From: an uncultured SAR86 cluster bacterium
GTDB lineage: Bacteria > Pseudomonadota > Gammaproteobacteria > Magnimaribacterales > Magnimaribacteraceae
NCBI GenBank assembly: GCA_902606175.1
Contig: CACLEZ010000001.1
Location: 62,001-126,000, forward strand
DNA length: 64,000 bases
Reading direction: 5' to 3'
Shown: in pieces, positions 1-8,657 of the stretch
Position numbering within the stretch: position 1 is the stretch's first letter
Layout of the letters: each line of letters begins with the position of its first letter
Position numbers and translations under genes: made by a program
Notes under the pieces: generated by a model
What the model saw: only the letters and a program-made list of their open reading frames with translations
The model's database searches: none
What the model was told of the DNA's origin: nothing

Positions 1-977
1 GCCTTAAAAGCTTACCTTTAATTTTGGGCGTATTAGTCCTGTTATGGGTAGGAGCTGGAATATATCAGGTTGAGCAGGCAGAAAGGTCAGTAGTACTTAG
101 GCTAGGTAAATTTGAAGAAATCAAAGGCCCCGGCTTAAGATGGAATCCTCCCATCATTGACGCTTGGGAGATTGTTGATGTAGTTAGAGTTAGACCACAT
201 AGACACGATGCTTTGATGCTTACTAAAGATGAAAATATTGTTGATGTGACAGTCTCTATTCAGTATCAAATTGCAGATCCACAAAAATATGTTCTAGACA
301 TTAGAGACGCCGATGCTAGTTTAGTTCAGGCTACTGAAAGTGCGTTAAGGCATGTTGTAGGCGGTTCAATTATGGATGATGCTCTTACAACCGGTCGTGA
401 GGTTATCGCCCAAGACGTTAAAGCCAGGTTACAGCGTTACTTGAATAAATATAACACTGGTTTGGAAGTTGTAATTGTAAACATCGAAGACTCTTCACCT
501 CCAAATCAAGTACAAGAAGCCTTTGATGATGTCATTAAGGCAAGAGAAGACGAAGTAAGAGCTAGAAATGAAGCCGAAACTTACGCTAATGGCTTGGTAC
601 CAGAAGCCAGAGGGCAAGCTCAGAGGATGTTACAAGATGCTGAGGCTTATAAAGAGCAAGTTATATCCGAAGCTGAAGGTGATGCAACTCGTTTTAATCT
701 TCTTTTATCTGAATATCAAAAGGCTCCAGATGTTACTCGTAACCGTTTATATTTGGATTCTATTCAAGGAGTAATGTCCAACAGCACAAAGGTTATGATA
801 GATGTGGAAGGTGGAAATAATATACTTTATTTACCATTAGATAAGATTGCAGAATCAGCTCGAGGAGTTCAGGAACTGAATATGCCAAACACTGCTGGTA
901 ATTCATCCATAAGTGATTTAACAAATCAGGTTATCGAAGAAATAAGACGAAGAAATAGACAAGAGGAACGAAGATAA
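1..977 (+). CDS. hflK: HflK, FtsH protease modulator (5' end outside window)
   Basis: Membrane-anchored prohibitin/stomatin (SPFH) protein that with HflC forms the complex controlling the FtsH protease on the periplasmic side of the inner membrane. The visible protein begins inside the transmembrane helix (hydrophobic run LPLILGVLVLLWVGAGIY), followed by the family motif ERSVVLRLGKFEEIKGPGL and a long charged coiled-coil stretch rich in E/A/R. The frame is open to the first bases with no stop. A TTG at 24 could initiate but would cut the helix, so I treat the gene as truncated by the window edge. Its stop overlaps the hflC start as TAATG, implying translational coupling. Confidence 0.93.
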   Translation, partial: LKSLPLILGVLVLLWVGAGIYQVEQAERSVVLRLGKFEEIKGPGLRWNPPIIDAWEIVDVVRVRPHRHDALMLTKDENIVDVTVSIQYQIADPQKYVLDIRDADASLVQATESALRHVVGGSIMDDALTTGREVIAQDVKARLQRYLNKYNTGLEVVIVNIEDSSPPNQVQEAFDDVIKAREDEVRARNEAETYANGLVPEARGQAQRMLQDAEAYKEQVISEAEGDATRFNLLLSEYQKAPDVTRNRLYLDSIQGVMSNSTKVMIDVEGGNNILYLPLDKIAESARGVQELNMPNTAGNSSISDLTNQVIEEIRRRNRQEERR

Positions 978-1852
978 TGAAAACATTAAGACTTTTATTG
1001 ATACCTATATTAATAGCTTTTATAGCATTAATTTCTGCTTCAATTTTTGTTGTAAAAGAGACAGAAAGAGCCGTTAAACTAAGATTTGGAGAAGTGGTCG
1101 AAGCCGATGTATCACCGGGGTTACATTTCAAACTTCCAATTATAAATACAGTCAGAAAATTTGATGCGAGAATACTTACTTTAGATGCGGCACCGCAAAG
1201 CTATTTGACATCCGAAAAGAAAGCTTTAACCGTCGATTCATTTGTTAAATGGAGAGTAAGTGACGTCGAAAAGTATTTCACTACAACAGGTGGTGATGAA
1301 GAAAGACTGAGAAGACTTTTGATTCAAAGGGTCGATGCTGGTTTAAGAAATGAATTTGGTGTAAGAACAGTAAATGAAGTTGTTTCTGGAGAAAGAGATG
1401 AACTCATGGATAAACTTACACTTCAACTAGATAATATCGCTGTTGAAGAGTTGGGTGTAGAGGTAATAGATTTGAGAGTCAAAAAGATAGATCTACCTCC
1501 AGAAGTAAGTGAGTCAGTGTACAACCGAATGAGAACAGAGAGAGAAAGGCTAGCAAAAGAGCTTAGAGCTCAAGGCAATGAGGTTGCTGAAAAGATTAGA
1601 GCAACAGCTGATAAAGAAAAAACTATCATTCTTGCTGATGCCTACAGACAAGCAGAAGAAACGAAAGGAAACGGAGATGCAACAGCAGCAGCAACCTATG
1701 CTAATGCTTATTCTAAAGATCCTGAATTCTATGATTTCACTAGGAGTTTAAAGGCTTATCAATCAACTTTCGGAAGCAAGTCAGATATCCTTTTAATAAA
1801 TCCTGATAGTGATTTCTTTAAATATCTAGATAATTCTAAAGCTACAAATTAG
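977..1852 (+). CDS. hflC: HflC, FtsH protease modulator
   Basis: Partner of HflK in the HflKC complex regulating FtsH. Residues about 5-25 form the N-terminal membrane anchor. The SPFH/Band 7 core follows, with KETERAVKLRFGEVVEADV near residues 27-45 and the HflC-typical ERERLAKELRAQGNEVAEKI stretch near 190 that forms the coiled coil. At 291 residues it matches the usual length. The start overlaps the hflK stop and hisZ begins four bases after its stop, so these genes form one transcription unit. Identity is secure. Confidence 0.95.
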   Translation: MKTLRLLLIPILIAFIALISASIFVVKETERAVKLRFGEVVEADVSPGLHFKLPIINTVRKFDARILTLDAAPQSYLTSEKKALTVDSFVKWRVSDVEKYFTTTGGDEERLRRLLIQRVDAGLRNEFGVRTVNEVVSGERDELMDKLTLQLDNIAVEELGVEVIDLRVKKIDLPPEVSESVYNRMRTERERLAKELRAQGNEVAEKIRATADKEKTIILADAYRQAEETKGNGDATAAATYANAYSKDPEFYDFTRSLKAYQSTFGSKSDILLINPDSDFFKYLDNSKATN

Positions 1853-1855
1853 TAG

Positions 1856-2824
1856 ATGAGTTCAAAAATACGCTGGAGCTTACCCGATGGCGTAGATGAA
1901 CTTCTCCCCCCTAAAGCAATCGAGGTGGAGATGTTGAGAAGGAAATTAATTGATGAATATATTTCTTCTGGTTTTGAGTTTATTACGCCACCTTTATTAG
2001 AACTATCTGAATCAATAGGCGGTGAAGCTCATGATGAGATTAAGTCACATGCATTTAGTTTCAAAGACAACTTAACCGGCAAAGACTTATCCATAAGACC
2101 TGATATTTCAGAACAAGCCTCTAGGATAGATGCTTATCGAATTCAATCTAATGAAGTTGTAAAACTCTGTTATGCAGGAGAGGTGGTCAAGAGTAAGGTA
2201 TCGAAGTCTTTAAGATCTAGAACCACAATACAGGTAGGCGCTGAAATATTTGGAGATTCTTCCAAAGATGCTGAATTAGAAAGTATAAATTTAATGTTAA
2301 AGAGCCTCGAGATTGCAGGTATAAAAAATATAACTCTTAGTCTTGGTCATGCTGCATTTACTTCTTCAGTCCTCGAACCTTTCAAAAAGTTAGGGAGAGA
2401 ACTTTTTGCAGACCTAGAAATAGCACTTTCTAAAAAATCTAAATCTGACCTTGATAAAATAATTCCAGATTCTTATGAAAATAAACAATCTTTAATGTCA
2501 CTATGTGACATGTATGGTGAGATTGACATAATTCAGTCTGCAAAAGAAAGTTTTTCTTATCTTGAGGCAACTCAAAATTTTATGGAAGATCTTGAAGGCT
2601 TGGCTGAAAAGCTAATATATAAATCAGGATTAATTTTACATGTTGATTTAGGTGAGGTTCAAGGATTCAAATATCATAATGGAGTTGTTTTTTCGGCGTA
2701 CGCCGATTCAGTAGGTTATGTGCTTGCAAAAGGTGGAAGATACGATGGTCTCAGAAAACAATCAGATCGCGACAGACCGGCTGTAGGATTTGATCTAGAT
2801 TTAGTATCAGTTTCTAATTTATAG
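1856..2824 (+). CDS. hisZ: HisZ, ATP phosphoribosyltransferase regulatory subunit
   Basis: Histidyl-tRNA-synthetase-like paralogue that pairs with a short-form HisG to make the active, feedback-regulated first enzyme of histidine synthesis. The class II synthetase fold is visible: an N-terminal LPDGVDELLPPKA segment, an RTTIQVGAEIFG motif in the middle, and GGRYDGL near residue 292 before the C-terminal AVGFDLDL. At 322 residues it is shorter than the roughly 390-residue Pseudomonas-type proteins; the missing part lies in the C-terminal region. Position between hflC and purA is conserved in gammaproteobacteria. No hisG is in the window. Confidence 0.9.
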   Translation: MSSKIRWSLPDGVDELLPPKAIEVEMLRRKLIDEYISSGFEFITPPLLELSESIGGEAHDEIKSHAFSFKDNLTGKDLSIRPDISEQASRIDAYRIQSNEVVKLCYAGEVVKSKVSKSLRSRTTIQVGAEIFGDSSKDAELESINLMLKSLEIAGIKNITLSLGHAAFTSSVLEPFKKLGRELFADLEIALSKKSKSDLDKIIPDSYENKQSLMSLCDMYGEIDIIQSAKESFSYLEATQNFMEDLEGLAEKLIYKSGLILHVDLGEVQGFKYHNGVVFSAYADSVGYVLAKGGRYDGLRKQSDRDRPAVGFDLDLVSVSNL

Positions 2825-2834
2825 GAATGTAACT

Positions 2835-4112
2835 ATGAATCTAAATATTTCTTTACTTGGTCTTCAGTGGGGTGATGAAGGAAAAGGCAAGGTAGTGGAT
2901 AACCTGGCAAATGATCTAGATGCCGCTGTAAGGTATCAAGGCGGTCACAACGCCGGTCATACGTTAATAGTGAATGGAAAAAAAATAGTTTTTCATTTAT
3001 TACCTTCAGCAATATGTCATGAAAATATAAAATGTTTTATAGCCAGAGGAGTTGTTGTAAGCCTAGATGCTTTATTCTCAGAGCTAGCTGAAGCTAACGA
3101 AGTCCTTGGAGGTATTGAAGACAGACTCATAATAAGTTCAGCTTGCAGCCTTATTCAACCTTATCACATAAAGTTAGATCAACTTAGAGAGCAGTCTAGT
3201 AATCTAACAAAAATTGGAACCACAGGAAGAGGAATAGGAACATCTTATGAAGATAAAGTCGGAAGAAGATCAGTACGAATTTCAGACCTATATAACGAAA
3301 AAAAATTAAACGATAAGTTGATGCAAGCTTTAGATTTTTATAATTCAGTTTTTGAACATTCATTTGGTGCCTCTAAAATCGATCTAAATGAATTGGTAGA
3401 TTTAAATTTAAAACAAGCTGAACAACTAAAACCTTATGTTGGAAATGTAATAGAAGAAATTAGAGGATTACAAAAGTCTAAAAAGAAAATTCTCTATGAA
3501 GGTGCTCAAGGTGCTTTATTAGATGTAAGCCTAGGAACTTATCCGTATGTAACATCAAGTAACTTAATTGGGGGTGTTCCAGCTGGTGCAGGAATAAGTC
3601 CATCTGATATTGATTACACGATAGGAATTACTAAAGCCTATACTACAAGAGTTGGTGAAGGGCCGTTTCCTACTGAGTTATTTGATGAGATGGGAACTTA
3701 CTTAGCTGAAACGGGTGGTGAGGTTGGAGCTACTACTGGAAGACCGAGGAGATGTGGATGGTTAGATGGTTTCCTTCTAAAAAATATGGTTAAAGTCAGT
3801 GGTGTAGACGGACTCTGCTTAACTAAGATAGATGTTTTGGACGGTTTAGAAAAAATAAAAATATGTACTGAGTATTCTAGTGAACTTACCGAAGCTGAAA
3901 TGATAGAAACTATGGATCTAGAGCTTGCAAAGCCAGAATATCTCGAGATGCCAGGCTGGTCTAAACCTACAGCAGGACAAACCTCATATAAAGAGCTCGA
4001 TCATAATGCTAAATCTTTTGTTGAGAAAATAGAAGAAATTTCAGGGGTTCCTGTTATTATGATTTCAACTGGCCCGAAGCGAGAAGACACGATCATTAGA
4101 AAAGATATATAA
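2835..4112 (+). CDS. purA: PurA, adenylosuccinate synthetase
   Basis: Catalyses GTP-dependent joining of IMP and aspartate, the first committed step to AMP. The GDEGKGK loop is at residues 13-19 with catalytic Asp14, and GGHNAGHT at 36-43 carries catalytic His42, matching Asp13/His41 of the E. coli enzyme. The IMP-binding segment TTGRGIGTSYEDKVGRR lies near residues 131-147, and the GTP base-recognition region is in the C-terminal third. The length of 425 residues is normal. It follows hisZ by ten bases in the hflK-hflC-hisZ-purA unit. Confidence 0.97.
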   Translation: MNLNISLLGLQWGDEGKGKVVDNLANDLDAAVRYQGGHNAGHTLIVNGKKIVFHLLPSAICHENIKCFIARGVVVSLDALFSELAEANEVLGGIEDRLIISSACSLIQPYHIKLDQLREQSSNLTKIGTTGRGIGTSYEDKVGRRSVRISDLYNEKKLNDKLMQALDFYNSVFEHSFGASKIDLNELVDLNLKQAEQLKPYVGNVIEEIRGLQKSKKKILYEGAQGALLDVSLGTYPYVTSSNLIGGVPAGAGISPSDIDYTIGITKAYTTRVGEGPFPTELFDEMGTYLAETGGEVGATTGRPRRCGWLDGFLLKNMVKVSGVDGLCLTKIDVLDGLEKIKICTEYSSELTEAEMIETMDLELAKPEYLEMPGWSKPTAGQTSYKELDHNAKSFVEKIEEISGVPVIMISTGPKREDTIIRKDI

Positions 4113-4115
4113 GAA

Positions 4116-4496
4116 ATGCGATACCTCTTTTTACTTATTTTAACCTTTCCTCTATTAATCCAATCCGCTGATCTGGAGTTCAAAGAAGGCGATGAATTTA
4201 TCGCAAATAAATTCGAAACCATTGCCTTATTTTTCTATAAGTCAGATGCTACTAGAGTAGACATCGCAAGAGATTTATCCTTCTCTATTCACGACTTTAT
4301 GACTTATGGCGCAGTAGATCAGAGGGATATTTATAAAATCAAACGAGGCGAAACTTTCATACTAAAAGATAGTTATAGAGATGGGGAAATCTTTGAGGTT
4401 AATCTAAAAAGTTCGCGTACTTCCAGAGAAAAATATTTCATTCTTTCTGAAGATTTAAAGAATTCATCCATCACTCTGGTTACAGAAGAGTCTTAA
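4116..4496 (+). CDS. Small exported protein of unknown function
   Basis: I do not recognise a family. The first 17 residues are a clear signal peptide (MRYLFLLILTFPLLIQS followed by A-D). The mature part is about 108 residues, acidic and basic mixed, with no cysteine, so it is probably a soluble periplasmic protein. It starts three bases after purA and ends five bases before the DUF3604 gene, so it is likely co-transcribed with both. The neighbour is also directed to the envelope, which suggests but does not show a shared role. Confidence 0.7.
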   Translation: MRYLFLLILTFPLLIQSADLEFKEGDEFIANKFETIALFFYKSDATRVDIARDLSFSIHDFMTYGAVDQRDIYKIKRGETFILKDSYRDGEIFEVNLKSSRTSREKYFILSEDLKNSSITLVTEES

Positions 4497-4501
4497 TTTC
4501 C

Positions 4502-6700
4502 ATGAAAAGCTATTTCAAAATAGCCGCTATGGGTATTTTGCTGATAGTCTCACTTATCTTTGCTCTATATCTTGCTGTCTTCTTTGATTTTTTTGGTAAG
4601 CCCCAAGATAAGGGCAAAATTGAAGAATTTAATGCCCCCTTCTTGAGCCCAATCAACAAAGAATTGAGCGAAAAAACAATCCTATTTGGTGATTTACATG
4701 TACATACGACGTATTCCCTCGATGCTTTTATAGGGAATTTGCCTATTCTAGAAGGAGAGGGAACTCATCCAGCTGCAGATGCATGTAACTATGCAAGATT
4801 TTGTGCAAATTTAGATTTCTTTTCTATAAATGACCATGCTGAATTTTTAACAAGAAGGGAGTGGACAGACACAATAAAGTCTTTAAGAGACTGTTCAAGA
4901 ATATCTAATGAGTCAGATGAAACTTCTATCATACCCTTTCTTGGCTGGGAGTGGACTCAGACAAGCTTAGATATAGAGAAACATTATGGACATAAGAACG
5001 TAATACTAAAATCTCTTCATGATAATATCCCTGAAAGACCTATTGGAGCACCCGATCATAAGTTTTTTAGGAGCATAGTAGAAGCCCCAGCTTACACATT
5101 ATTTGGAGCCATGCTTTATGACTATAAAAATACTTCTTATTATTTGAACTATAGGCAAAGACAGTTGCTTATCAAGAACCTTGAATATTGTGACAATTCG
5201 ACTCATGTAAAAGACCTCCCGCTTGACTGTTTGGAGAGAGCAGAGAGACCTTCTGATTTATATAGAAAATTAGACGAGTGGGGGGTAGATTCTTTAGTTA
5301 TTCCTCATGGATCTGCTTGGGGAAATACTTCTCCGCCCATGGCAACATGGAAAAATCAATTAAATATCGCAGACCATAGTCCTAGATATCAAAAATTAAT
5401 AGAAGTTTTTTCAGGTCATGGAAATACAGAAGAATATCGATCCTGGGAAGCTTTCAAGATATTAGATGGAGAATATGTTTGTCCAGCCCCTACAGACAAT
5501 TATATTCCTGATTGTTTTCAGGCCGGTGAAATAATCAAAGAAAGATGTAGGATTTCAGCAGGAAGTGAAGAACTATGTAATCAAAGGGCGAAAGAGGCTA
5601 GAGATAACTTCACTAAAGCTAATCCTTATGGGCTATTGACCATACCTAATCCAAAGCCAGAAGAATGGTTAGACAGTGGTCAATGCAAAGATTGTTACTT
5701 ACCTGCTTTTGACTATAGACCAAAATCTTCAGTGCAATATGCTTTAGCTTTAAGAGATTTCTCCATAGGAAAAACTGAACCTTATAGATTTGGTTTTATT
5801 GGGTCTAGTGATAATCACTCTTCGAGGCCTGGAACAGGTTATAAGGAAATTGATAGGATAAGAAATACTGATTCTAAATATAAGTCATCAAATCAAGTCA
5901 TGAATTTGAGTCAACTTTCGAAAGACTATGCTATTCCAAGATCTCAAGAAATTAACTTGGAGCAAATGATTGATAGGATGAAACCAAGTCAGGGAGAAAG
6001 AATAGCCTCATTTCTTTACACAGGCGGTTTGATAGCAAGTCATGTATTAGAAAGAAATAGAAACTCTATATGGAATTCTTTAAATAATAGAGAAGTATAT
6101 GCAACGAGCGGAGAGAGAATTTTATTATGGTTTGATGTGACTAACCACCCATCTGGAGAGTTAATGCCTATGGGCAGTGAATTCTCTATGCAAGAAAATC
6201 CAAAGTTCAAAGTAAGAGTATTAGGTTCTCAAAAACAGGCCCCTGGGTGTAGTTCGGAGAATGAGATAACTAAAAAATACCTAGACAAGCTATGTAATGG
6301 AGAATGTTTCAATCCTACTGACGAGAGGAATAATATCTCTAGAATAGAAATTATAAGAATAAGACCCCAAACCTATTCTGACGAACCTATAGAAACTTTA
6401 ATTGAAGATACTTGGAAGATTTTTGAATGCGAACCTTCGCAAGAAGGTTGCATAGTAGAGTTTGAAGATCCTAATTTTATTGATGCTAATAGAGAAGTTA
6501 TCTACTATGTCAGAGCTATTCAAGAACCCTCGCTAGCAATTGGAGCGGCAAATTTAGCTTGTGAATTTGATGATGATGGTAAGTGTAAGAAAGTAAAACT
6601 TTGTGGAGATGCAAAAGGGCAGGGAGAGGGCGATTGTTTATCCGAAAACGAAGAGAGAGCTTGGTCATCTCCTATATTTATTAAATATTCTCAGAGTTAG
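4502..6700 (+). CDS. DUF3604 protein with N-terminal membrane anchor
   Basis: A 732-residue member of the DUF3604 family, proteins with PHP-phosphoesterase-like metal motifs and no settled biochemical role. Residues 8-28 form a membrane anchor. Putative metal ligands include D64, H66 and H68 in FGDLHVHTTYSLDAF, the NDHAEF segment near residue 117, the SLVIPHGSAWG stretch near 266 and SSDNHSSRPGTG near 440. Many cysteines in the second half would fit disulfides in a periplasmic domain. The family assignment is confident; substrate is unknown. Its last 20 bases overlap the end of nusB on the other strand. Confidence 0.82.
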   Translation: MKSYFKIAAMGILLIVSLIFALYLAVFFDFFGKPQDKGKIEEFNAPFLSPINKELSEKTILFGDLHVHTTYSLDAFIGNLPILEGEGTHPAADACNYARFCANLDFFSINDHAEFLTRREWTDTIKSLRDCSRISNESDETSIIPFLGWEWTQTSLDIEKHYGHKNVILKSLHDNIPERPIGAPDHKFFRSIVEAPAYTLFGAMLYDYKNTSYYLNYRQRQLLIKNLEYCDNSTHVKDLPLDCLERAERPSDLYRKLDEWGVDSLVIPHGSAWGNTSPPMATWKNQLNIADHSPRYQKLIEVFSGHGNTEEYRSWEAFKILDGEYVCPAPTDNYIPDCFQAGEIIKERCRISAGSEELCNQRAKEARDNFTKANPYGLLTIPNPKPEEWLDSGQCKDCYLPAFDYRPKSSVQYALALRDFSIGKTEPYRFGFIGSSDNHSSRPGTGYKEIDRIRNTDSKYKSSNQVMNLSQLSKDYAIPRSQEINLEQMIDRMKPSQGERIASFLYTGGLIASHVLERNRNSIWNSLNNREVYATSGERILLWFDVTNHPSGELMPMGSEFSMQENPKFKVRVLGSQKQAPGCSSENEITKKYLDKLCNGECFNPTDERNNISRIEIIRIRPQTYSDEPIETLIEDTWKIFECEPSQEGCIVEFEDPNFIDANREVIYYVRAIQEPSLAIGAANLACEFDDDGKCKKVKLCGDAKGQGEGDCLSENEERAWSSPIFIKYSQS

Positions 6701-7088
6701 ATTTATACATCTTATCTAAGATTGCATTTACATACTTATATCCATCAGCAGCGCCATACTTTTTGGTTAATCTTATGCTTTCTTTAATAATGATCGGGGC
6801 ATCTGTTTTTGTGTATAACATCTCATAGGCAGCCAATCTCAAAGTATTCCGCTCTATCGGATCAAGGGAAGAAAGTTTTCTCTCCATAAAGCTTGATAGA
6901 GAGATATCTATCTTCTCTTTAAATTTCATAACACCTTCAAGAAGGTCCTTATAATGTGGATATCTACTTTGAAGAGATAAATCTTTTAAGAGTTCTTTAA
7001 TGTCTGAGCCGGAGAGTTCTATCTCATAGAGACTTTGTATTACTTTATCTCTCGATCTTACGGGCGAAGTGTCTTTTTTGGATTTCAT
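6681..7088 (-). CDS. nusB: NusB, transcription antitermination factor
   Basis: RNA-binding helical protein that with NusE (S10) binds boxA and supports rRNA antitermination. At 135 residues it has the family length, beginning with the RSRDKVIQSLYEIELSG helix and ending with the conserved KYGAADGYKYVNAILDKM segment. It is the last gene of the reverse glyA-nrdR-ribD-ribBA-ribH-nusB string and starts three bases after ribH. In Pseudomonas relatives thiL-pgpA follows directly; here thiL is about 19 kb away on the other strand. Its 3' end overlaps the DUF3604 gene. Confidence 0.95.
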   Translation of the reverse strand: MKSKKDTSPVRSRDKVIQSLYEIELSGSDIKELLKDLSLQSRYPHYKDLLEGVMKFKEKIDISLSSFMERKLSSLDPIERNTLRLAAYEMLYTKTDAPIIIKESIRLTKKYGAADGYKYVNAILDKMYKSNSENI

Positions 7089-7091
7089 GGA

Positions 7092-7556
7092 TCAAGAGAG
7101 GGAATCCACCATATTTAATGCTGTTAGTGCAAATTCTTTTCCCTTATTCATTTTGTTTGGGTCAGACCTTTCTTCAGCCTGCTCAATTGTATTAGTAGTT
7201 AGGACTCCACATATCACAGGAGTGCGGGTCTTAAGCGCAACATCCTGAAGACCTTCAAGACATGAACTGGATATAAAATCAAAATGAGGAGTATCACCTC
7301 TTATAATCGCTCCTAGCGCAATAACTGACAATATGCCTTCTTTTTCTGCCATGAATTGAGTCGCCAGTGGCAACTCAAATGCTCCTGGTACTTCTTTAAG
7401 ATATATATTTGCCTCATCTACACCTTGGCTTATAAGCTCTTTTTTAGCTTCTTTTAATAAATCTTGAACTATAGAGGGATTCCATGAGGTGAAGACAATT
7501 CCGTATTGTCCTTGTTGAGCTTTCATTGACGTATCTTTAATTTTAAGACCTTTCAT
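7092..7556 (-). CDS. ribH: RibH, 6,7-dimethyl-8-ribityllumazine synthase
   Basis: Condenses the pyrimidinedione product of the RibD branch with the butanone phosphate made by RibB, giving lumazine, the penultimate riboflavin intermediate. Family landmarks are visible: FTSWNPSIV near the N terminus, VPGAFELPLATQ near residue 58, ALGAIIRGDTPHFDFI near 81 with the catalytic His of the DTPHFD motif, and PVICGVLTTNTIEQAEERS near 114. The 154-residue length is typical. It sits four bases after ribBA and three before nusB. Confidence 0.96.
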   Translation of the reverse strand: MKGLKIKDTSMKAQQGQYGIVFTSWNPSIVQDLLKEAKKELISQGVDEANIYLKEVPGAFELPLATQFMAEKEGILSVIALGAIIRGDTPHFDFISSSCLEGLQDVALKTRTPVICGVLTTNTIEQAEERSDPNKMNKGKEFALTALNMVDSLS

Positions 7557-7560
7557 TATG

Positions 7561-8652
7561 TTAATTTATAAATTCAGTTATCTCTAAATCAAAGCCTGTG
7601 AGAGGGTATTTTAAGGAGGCCCCCAGTAGTCTAATCTTAGTTACACCTAGATCTTTTAATATCTGAGCTCCAACACCAACAATTCTAGTATCTGGACCTT
7701 CATTCTTTGTTTTGGGTTTTCTGCCTTTTAGAAATGAAATGTTAGAGAGAAGTTCTTCAGAGCTCTCTGTGTGAGATAAAAGAAGTATTACGCCTTTTCC
7801 TTCTTCATCAATTTTTTTCATTGCTTGAGAAAAAGATAATCTACTGCCAAATTTATTAATACCCATAATGTCCTGAAGAGTATTATTCTGTTGAACTCTG
7901 ACTAACACTTCGTCAGTGCTTTTAATTTTATTCTTTACCAAGGCAATGTGCATATCTCCATTGATGGTATCTTCGTAAGCATGTAAAGAAAATTTACCAT
8001 ACTCAGACTCAATATCCGTTTTATCAACTAGCTTGATGCTCTTTTCGCTGATATTCCTATAATGAATGAGATCGGCAATTGTTCCAATTTTCAGGTTATG
8101 TTTTTTTGCAAACACCTCTAAGTCAGCTCTCCTTGCCATAGTCCCATCATCATTCATAATCTCTACAATTACAGCAGATGGATCTAACCCAGCTAATTTA
8201 GCAAGATCTGTACCAGCTTCTGTGTGACCTGCTCTTGTCAAAACACCACCTTCCTGAGCTTTAATTGGAAAAACATGTCCAGGCTGTACTATATCATCGG
8301 CTTTGGCTTTTTTATTTACAGCAGCTTTTATTGTTGTTGCTCTATCTGCAGCTGATATACCAGTTGTTACACCTTCTGCAGCTTCAATAGAAGTAGTAAA
8401 GGCAGTCCCTAATTCTGTACCATTATTTTTTACCATTTGTTGAAGACCTAGTCTTTTACATCTGTCCTCATTGATTGCTAAACAAATTAAACCTCTCGCA
8501 TGGATTGCCATGAAGTTGATTGCATCTGCATCAACCTTTTCTGCAGCAAGTACCAGATCGCCTTCATTCTCCCTATCTTCGTCATCCATAAGAATAACCA
8601 TCTTTCCCAAAGAGATGTCTTCAATAATTTCTTGTATGCTATTTAGCTTCAT
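7561..8652 (-). CDS. ribB: RibBA-type protein: DHBP synthase with degenerate RibA-like domain
   Basis: Residues 1 to about 200 are 3,4-dihydroxy-2-butanone-4-phosphate synthase: [10 protein letters not shown] at 23-32 holds acidic metal-site residues, and the [15 protein letters not shown] stretch near 142 is conserved. The remaining 160 residues resemble GTP cyclohydrolase II but lack the C-x10-C-x-C zinc cluster and the GRGIGL active-site segment. It is therefore probably monofunctional RibB, like the RibBX-type hybrids known in proteobacteria. A complete RibA at 27790-28380 fits this reading. It lies between ribD and ribH. Confidence 0.92.
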   Translation of the reverse strand: MKLNSIQEIIEDISLGKMVILMDDEDRENEGDLVLAAEKVDADAINFMAIHARGLICLAINEDRCKRLGLQQMVKNNGTELGTAFTTSIEAAEGVTTGISAADRATTIKAAVNKKAKADDIVQPGHVFPIKAQEGGVLTRAGHTEAGTDLAKLAGLDPSAVIVEIMNDDGTMARRADLEVFAKKHNLKIGTIADLIHYRNISEKSIKLVDKTDIESEYGKFSLHAYEDTINGDMHIALVKNKIKSTDEVLVRVQQNNTLQDIMGINKFGSRLSFSQAMKKIDEEGKGVILLLSHTESSEELLSNISFLKGRKPKTKNEGPDTRIVGVGAQILKDLGVTKIRLLGASLKYPLTGFDLEITEFIN

Positions 8653-8657
8653 TATTC

